Assembly: GCA_032622095.1 (NCBI GenBank)
Contig: CP136061.1
Coordinates: 196,212,935 to 196,276,934 of the forward strand
Source: Siphonodentalium dalli
Lineage: Eukaryota; Mollusca; Scaphopoda; Gadilida; Siphonodentaliidae
DNA: 64,000 bases
Direction: 5' to 3'
Shown: positions 24,501-33,500 of the stretch, one piece after another
Position numbering within the stretch: position 1 is the first letter of the stretch
How the letters are laid out: every line of letters begins with the position of its first letter
The notes under the pieces: generated by a model
What the model saw: the letters and a program-made list of their open reading frames with translations, nothing else
Databases searched by the model: none
What the model was told of the DNA's origin: nothing
Position numbers and translations under genes: made by a program

Positions 24501-27500
24501 ATCCACGCCTCAACCTTTATCACTTGATTCTTCGTCCGTCCGCAAAATTCACGACGACTGTTATCTATTCGTAATTCCTAAATGCCGCAGTTCATTGTGC
24601 AGTTGGTGTCTATTATATAACATATTTGCTATTTTGTTACATAGTTAGGGACTTGTTTAAATTCACACTTTTATAAGAGATGTGAATATTGTCTTCATGT
24701 TTATGTACTTTGATTCTACGGACACGTTTTGTATGTGACCTGTGAAGCTGTGAAATATAACCGACAGCGTCGAGATACGGCGTAGAGACAGATAGATCAC
24801 AACAAATCAAACGTTATTGACCATGGTCCAGGGTGATAACCGGTATACCAATCAGTTCACAATATTATACTACTGCTCTTTTTTTAACCAATTTTAAGTC
24901 GTCCAATAAAAACTTTTAAATAGATTATCAAGCACCAAATTCAGTTCACGATATCCGATCGATGTGCACGATAGACATGGCATTTCTGTTAAACGTTGTT
25001 ACATTGTTTTACCAGCATGTGTTTTGTATAATAAGTTCATTCAATATGGTATTCAATTATCTTGCATAGTTTGATGTTTCAGTCAGGGTTTATGACGAGT
25101 GACTTGACATTCGGAGCAATGAGTTTTAGTTCTGATTGTCTAATTGCGAGGTCATGAGATGACTTAAATCACTGTTTTTATTTATACGGTAAAGACAAAT
25201 ACTTTTATATCTATGACTCCATAACTCTGGTGAAAATGGGTGGACGAAACCCGCGCTATGTATGTAGCTGTTCCCCCATGCTGCTCTATCACCATACCAA
25301 ATATCAGCTAAATCTGCCCAGCGGTTGCTGAACAATAATGCAAAATGTTTGTACGGACGGACAAAATTGAATTTTCTAAGTAAAAAAAGGGCCATAACTC
25401 TGGTGAAAATGGGTGGACGAAACCCGCGCTATGCATGTAGCTGTTCCCCCATGCTGCTCTATCACCATACCAAATAGCAGCTAAATCTGCCCAGCGGTTG
25501 CTGAACAATAATGCAAAAAGTTTGTACGGACGTACGGACGGACGTGCGGACGTACGTACGGACGGAGACGTCGACTATATACCCGCCGACTTCAAGTTGG
25601 GGGCATAATAAATATCGATAAATGTGACACATACTAATGTTATTCTGTATAAAATATATACATTGATTGATAATAAAACCACGCCTCTTGTCACGGTTCC
25701 AGTTAGTGGAGCTTGTGGACTTTGTCGTTAAGCATGACGCGTGACACTTTGAAAGCAAACGTAGGCCTACATTATATATTACTCTGTTCAAAGCCAAACG
25801 TCGCATACGTACATATGTAGACATATCGTAAAAGATAAGTTTTGTGCAGTACGTTTGTATATTACATGTATATATGAAATGTATTTACTGCCGGAAAACG
25901 TTTTTTTTGTATTTCGGATACGTGTATGCATGTACGTTTGTGCAGTACGTTTGTATATTACATGCATATGTGAAATGTATTTACTGCCGGAAAACGTTGT
26001 TTTTTTGTATTTCGATACGTGTATGCATGTACGTTTGTGCAGTACGTTTGTATATTACATGCATATATGAATTGTATTTACTGCCGGAAAACGTTTTTTT
26101 TTGTATTTCGGATACGTGTATGCATGTAAGAATATTTTTTCACTCAAGTAGCGCATTACATTTGTGACTACAGACAAAAGAACAGTACACACTCTTGGAT
26201 AAATGTGTATAAATTATACACAATATGTTTCGAATTTGATCTTAAACAAAATTGTGTAGAAATGATACATGGCATATGCGTCGGTGGAATTTTCTCAACA
26301 TTGAATATGATTGAATATGTGAGAATATTAGTTAGTAGATGAGATATGGTCTATTAGAGACATAGACCTCGTAATAGCTACCATATTAAAAATCTCACAG
26401 CAGCTTTAAAACTTTGTGCTACACAATTATGTACTGTTCAGTTTTGACACAAACACGGTGTATAACCAATTAAAAAACTTCTGCCATTTTTTTGTTCTGT
26501 GGTAGCCTTTGTGGGTTTTGTGTCTCCAATAGAGCACATCTCATCTAATAACTATCATACACTCACATGTTCACTGATATTCAATGTTCAGGAAATTCCA
26601 CCGCCACATATATGTCATGTGTCATTTCTACACAATTGTGTTTAAGATCAAATTAAAAACATATTGTGTAGAATGTATTGTGTAGAATGTATTGTGTAGA
26701 ATGTATAGACATTTGTTCTAAGAGTGTAGAGTTATATTACTGGACTGTCGCATGTTGATGCGTTCTGTTTTCTGGCTTACACGCTGGTGTGCACTGGAGA
26801 AGATGAAAGATCATATCGATAAGGAATTGAGATAAGTGGGGTTCACACTCTTGATTGTGGGCGGAGTATATATTCGTCACAAGCGCACTAGTTCTCTGTT
26901 AGATGTCTCAGCGGGGGTCACTGTGCATACATTGCGGCGGCATGAATATTCTAGATTGCGAATGTCGACTTGTGGTATAAAGTGCCTATTCGGAAAAAGT
27001 GGAAGGTACAAGGTGGAACAAAGAGACTGGGTTTTAATTTATATTAAAACCCATCTCCGTTGTTCCACCTCGACCTTCTATTTGTCCGAATGGGCACGTT
27101 GCTTTATATCATATCTATACCACAAGTCGACATTCATAATCTAAAACGGCCATGTCTCCCAATGTATGCACAAAGAGAAATGTAATGTACAGCATGAAAC
27201 AAATAATTTATCATGTTTGCTTTCATCGACGTATATTTTCTAACAACGTTGTACCGCATGGTATTGTGCCCATATATTATGTTCGCGGCAAAACCAAAAT
27301 GTCATGGGCATGGTTTTGCTATCACCCATTTTTTCTCCAGATAAAACATTCGTAAACATCTCATTTATCGAGATGTATCGGAATTTTTCATCTGTTTAAA
27401 TGTAAATATTTGTATATTATAAAACTGTGTTTTAAGTCAGTTAATGGACCTCGCGACTGGCCATTAACCCTGGCATAACGGACAATGTTGTCTCATATTG

Positions 27501-30500
27501 TCCGTAGGTAATAACAGTCTCAGAAACGAAAAGTTTTGCGCGAAGAGGAATGATGGGATGTTAGCTGTTGAAAAATGCTTCATCGCAGAAATAAAGAATA
27601 TGAGTTGTAATGGCAACGGAGAGGACCAATGCCCTGAAGTTGACAACCTGCAGGAAATGTGTCAGGATTCAAAAGAATGTACTTTCAACAAGACAGATCT
27701 CGGCATTACTGATCTTCAATGGAGGCTACTTTGTGTTGATTTCATTTGCTCAGGTGAGTATATTCTGCCTGGAACTTTTCACAGAGCATCACGTGGTGAT
27801 GTAATATGCGTTGAAGCACATAAGAGTCAGTTCATATTAAAATGCTTGTCTCGACCCCACATATGAACTCACAAAACTCTTTTCGTTTGGTTGATTCTGT
27901 TTACCATCATCATCGTCATAATTAAAAAACATAATATTAAATTTCGTCAAAATGTGTCAGCAGAATAGGTAACAGGTGCACTGAAATATTGAAGGCACAC
28001 ACAGAACATCATCTCTGACTTTCTTTGGCATAAACATAACAGAATAGTATAGTACATCTGTATTTGGTCTTCGTCAGTAAAATCGGACATGTATATATAG
28101 TTGACCTGTTCGCTGTATGGACATTTATACGCATGATCTTTTTGGGGTGACACATCCTGACATAATAACAATAAATGCGCCATGTGTTGACAAAACGGTA
28201 AATATTTCGTTAGCATTTGTGTGGATACAATATTCGGATGTTCCATATAAGCAATCACATCAGCGCCAATATTAACGTACGTTTATAGATAATGGAATCA
28301 ACCAGACTCGCCATCACGTTTACGTTAACAGGATAATAAAACAAATCAAGTTATGATTTTGACGTTTAAGATCTCGGTATCACTTCTCCCCGATATGACA
28401 TTTCAAATACAAAACAATTTTGGAACGATACTATCGATATTAAGCTACTAAACAGGGATGAGTTGATCAAAGTTCACCTCGGGTTAACGTTTAGTTGTGG
28501 TGGGTCAACTAATATTCCACAAATCTTTGTATCAGTTTGGTATACTATAGTTCCCCATTTTGCGATGTCCACAATCCGTGCTTTATTGCTTATTCTGGAT
28601 TACACGTATGTATCATCTTCACAAGGAGCGTGACAACCGACCACTGGCAAGGACCAACACCAATGTTGCCAACACTGGCAAGGACCAACACCAATGAGCT
28701 AATATATCTCCTCGTTTCAAACTGTACGCCAGGAAGCCACGCAACACATGTTCGAAATGTGATCACATACGGGGAGAATTATCAATTGGCATTTGTTACT
28801 GCAGAAGAATGCTAGCTACCATAGATGCGTTTGCTCAAATTAGGTTCACGTATCCGTCATTAAGCTGAAGTTCCTTCCAATATCATTATGGACGTACGCA
28901 TTAGGTTATGGAATATTTAATTGGGGTTATTGCACGCTGGAGACTGAACGGGTTGACTGACACGATGTTCCTTGTGTGACGTGATACGCGATTTTCTACG
29001 TGATATGCCATTTCATATATACGGAAGTCCGATGTACAACTTTCATAATTACAGTAGTGTTACGATATATGGAACCATAGCATGAATGACCGCCAAAATT
29101 ATTTCAGATGTAATTGCCTATACACCGACAACTTCGACGGAAACAATGGAAACTGTCTCTCACGTGGCGACCACAACCGCTACAGCAACAACTGAACACC
29201 ACAACACTCATCCCATCGGATGGCCAAATGAACGATTGGAATCTGTTGAATCTGGTGGCGACAACGCAGGTATTTTTCACGATTGTCCCATTTGATCTCG
29301 AGCACTGCATGCAGTTTAAAATGTATCAAGAACAAAATGTACATCTACATGTTCCCGTATGACATGTTTAGCAAGATTAAATACGAAACACTCACCGATT
29401 CGATATTGCTCCATCTGTATCCCCACCTACAAGCTCCACATTTAATGACATATCTGATGTTGTTGGCAGATAACCAATGAATTGAAACTGAATCAATTTC
29501 ATGCAATGTTATAAGTAGCTCATTTCATGCTTACGTCTTATTGGGTATATATGAGGTTATCGACAGACAATGAAACACACGACAATACCTATTATGATGA
29601 ATAGGGGGTAAATCGCGATGCATATATATATATCTATTATATATTTTGGAAGATCTGTCTGTGTATCTGTGGTGTGTCTGTGTGTGTGTTCGCGATGAAC
29701 TCGAAAACGGCCGACCCGATTTCGATGAAACTTCGTATGTGAGGCTACTATCGGTCGGGAAGTGGCATAGGCATATTAATTTTCAGATCCGAGGTCAACT
29801 TTTCACGTGCCGAGGTCAAATCTGTTTTTACGCTGTGTTACGGGACTTTCATTTGAGTTCGGTGCTTACAAATCGATTCGAAACAGCGCGAATAATAAAA
29901 TGCCAGTCATAATAATGACACTGTGAGAATCTTTCGTGTTTCCTCTTTCCAACGATATATAATGCGTATGTATCCGTTTTAGTTATCTGCCTCAATTATC
30001 AAGAAGAAGTGGTACTATCTTCCATCAGGATAAAAACAATGCGTAGCTTCTATGACGCCGTTAGAGGTCATAACGTTAGATCACGTTAACGCTTAACCGG
30101 CCGATGCATTTGACTGTTTCAGACGTCTTGGCGATATCTCGGGCACGTTGAAACTTGATAGTTAATGAGCGTGTGTATATGAGGCGCGTTTATATACTTG
30201 AGTGGAAATCAAATCGGGTTAAACTGGCGGATTTTTACGGACGAAATTTGATGCATAGGGTATCTCGGTATCCGCTGGGCCGATTTCCCGGTATCCACTG
30301 GGCCGATTTCCACCATTTTTGGGGTGTTGGTGTTTGACCCCACCTGACCTTGACTTTCAAAATGGTCAATTCAAGGTCAAAGCCCGGACGAAGTCGGGTC
30401 ACCTTCTAGTCTATTATATATTTTGGAAGATCTGTGTGTCTGTGTGTGTGTGTGATCGCGATGGACTCGATAACGGCCGACCCGATTTCGATGAAACTTG

Positions 30501-33500
30501 GTATGTGGGGGTATTTTCTGTCGGGAACGGGCATAGGCCTATTAATTTTCAGATCCGAGCTCAACTTTTCACGTGCCGAGGTCAAATCTGTTTTTACGCC
30601 GTTTTGCGCTAATATATTTCAGTTCGGTGCTCACAAATCGATTCGATATAGCGCGAATAATAAATTGCCAGTCATATAATTTGCACGGTTAGAATCTGTG
30701 GCGCTTCATCTTTCCAATGATGTATCACACGCCTGTGTACGTTTAAAGTTTCTACCTTAATTATCGGGAAGAACGCAGGATCATGCTTCGCTCATCGAAA
30801 ATCATTGCGTAAATATATTACGCCATCAACATATCGTGACGTGATCGCGTTAACTCTTAACCGGCCGATGTCGCGTTAACTCATCACCGCCGAGGTATCC
30901 GCAAATGACATTGTGCTATATATCTCGGAAACGGGTGGAGCTATCGACTTGAAATTTGGTATGTGAATGTATCTTGCCCCGGATACGAATTTTATCGTAT
31001 ATTAATTTTCAGATCCGAGGTCAACTTTTCACGTGCCGAGGTCAAATCTGTTTTTACGCTGTGTTACGGGACTTTCATTTGAGTTCGGTGCTTACAAATC
31101 GATTCGAAACAGCGCGAATAATAAAATGCCAGTCATAATAATGACACCGTGAGAATCTTTCGTGTTTCCTCTTTCCAACGATATATAATGCGTATGTATC
31201 CGTTTTAGTTATCTGCCTCAATTATCAAGAAGAAGTGGTACTATCTTCCATCAGGATAAAAACAATGCGTAGCTTCTATGACGCCGTTAGAGGTCATAAC
31301 GTTAGATCACGTTAACGCTTAACCGGCCGATGCATTTGGCTGTTTCAGACGTCTTGGCGATATCTCGGGCACGTTGAAACTTGATAATTAATGAGCGTGT
31401 GTATATGAGGCGCGTTTATATACTTGAGTGGAAATCAAATCGGGTTAAACTGGCGGATTTTTACGGACGAAATTTGATGCATAGGGTATCTCGGTATCCG
31501 CTGGGCCGATTTCCACCATTTTTGGGGTGTTGGTGTTTGACCCCACCTGACCTTGACTTTCAAAATGGTCAATTCAAGGTCAAAGCCCGGACGAAGTCGG
31601 GTCACCTTCTAGTCTATTATATATTTTGGAAGATCTGTGTGTCTGTGTGTGTGTGTGATCGCGATGGACTCGATAACGGCCGACCCGATTTCGATGAAAC
31701 TTGGTATGTGGGGGTATTTTCTGTCGGGAACGGGCATAGGCCTATTAATTTTCAGATCCGAGCTCAACTTTTCACGTGCCGAGGTCAAATCTGTTTTTAC
31801 GCCGTTTTGCGCTAATATATTTCAGTTCGGTGCTCACAAATCGATTCGATATAGCGCGAATAATAAATTGCCAGTCATATAATTTGCACGGTTAGAATCT
31901 GTGGCGCTTCATCTTTCCAATGATGTATCACACGCCTGTGTACGTTTAAAGTTTCTACCTTAATTATCGGGAAGAACGCAGGACCATGCTTCGCTCATCG
32001 AAAATCATTGCGTAAATATATTACGCCATCAACATATCGTGACGTGATCGCGTTAACTCTTAACCGGCCGATGTCGCGTTAACTCATCACCGGCCGAGGT
32101 ATCCGCAAATGACATTGTGCTATATATCTCGGAAACGGGTGGAGCTATCGACTTGAAATTTGGAATGTGAATGTATCTTGCCCCGGATACGAATTTTATC
32201 GTATATTAATTTTCAGATCCGAGGTCAACTTTTCACGTGCCGAGGTCAAATCTGTTTTTACGCTGTGTTACGGGACTTTCATTTGAGTTCGGTGCTTACA
32301 AATCGATTCGAAACAGCGCGAATAATAAAATGCCAGTCATAATAATGACACTGTGAGAATCTTTCGTGTTTCCTCTTTCCAACGATATATAATGCGTATG
32401 TATCCGTTTTAGTTATCTGCCTCAATTATCAAGAAGAAGTGGTACTATCTTCCATCAGGATAAAAACAATGCGTAGCTTCTATGACGCCGTTAGAGGTCA
32501 TAACGTTAGATCACGTTAACGCTTAACCGGCCGATGCATTTGACTGTTTCAGACGTCTTGGCGATATCTCGGGCACGTTGAAACTTGATAGTTAATGAGC
32601 GTGTGTATATGAGGCGCGTTTATATACTTGAGTGGAAATCAAATCGGGTTAAACTGGCGGATTTTTACGGACGAAATTTGATGCATAGGGTATCTCGGTA
32701 TCCGCTGGGCCGATTTCCCGGTATCCACTGGGCCGATTTCCACCATTTTTGGGGTGTTGGTGTTTGACCCCACCTGACCTTGACTTTCAAAATGGTCAAT
32801 TCAAGGTCAAAACCCGGACGAAGTCGGGTCACCTTCTAGTCTATTATATATTTTGGAAGATCTGTGTGTCTGTGTGTGTGTGTGATCGCGATGGACTCGA
32901 TAACGGCCGACCCGATTTCGATGAAACTTGGTATGTGGGGGTATTTTCTGTCGGGAACGGGCATAGGCCTATTAATTTTCAGATCCGAGCTCAACTTTTC
33001 ACGTGCCGAGGTCAAATCTGTTTTTACGCCGTTTTGCGCTAATATATTTCAGTTCGGTGCTCACAAATCGATTCGATATAGCGCGAATAATAAATTGCCA
33101 GTCATATAATTTGCACGGTTAGAATCTGTGGCGCTTCATCTTTCCAATGATGTATCACACGCCTGTGTACGTTTAAAGTTTCTACCTTAATTATCGGGAA
33201 GAACGCAGGACCATGCTTCGCTCATCGAAAATCATTGCGTAAATATATTACGCCATCAACATATCGTGACGTGATCGCGTTAACTCTTAACCGGCCGATG
33301 TCGCGTTAACTCATCACCGCCGAGGTATCCGCAAATGACATTGTGCTATATATCTCGGAAACGGGTGGAGCTATCGACTTGAAATTTGGTTTTTGAATAG
33401 CCCGTACGAAGTCGGGTCACCTTCTAGTATATATATATATGTGTGTTCGCGATGAACTCGAAAACGGCCTACCCGATTTCGATGAAACTTTGTATGTGGG

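Larger units (their letters stand above)
23119..27507 (+). other. Gene A intron 2 with several repeats
   Basis: A 4.4-kb intron. It holds a one-sided copy of the TTAA-type MITE (about 24104-24270), a 173-bp tandem pair (25219-25610), a three-copy ~97-bp tandem repeat (25841-26130), an inverted-repeat element (26180-26730) and a palindrome (26965-27137). A 65-residue frame at 23829-24026 is unassigned. No further domain exon was seen. Confidence 0.5.

Noticed and set aside
26836-27144. 102-residue ORF across a palindrome
   Set aside because: The frame spans both arms of a hairpin. No domain and no splice support.
28537-28815. 92-residue ORF between gene A exons 3 and 4
   Set aside because: It lacks the Cys pattern and splice borders of the domain exons. 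It also includes a short internal DNA duplication.
31381-31815. 144-residue ORF and its relatives at 30155, 30319, 32585 and 32749
   Set aside because: It repeats in step with the Helitron-like units and changes with their indels. It is repeat translation, not a conserved gene.
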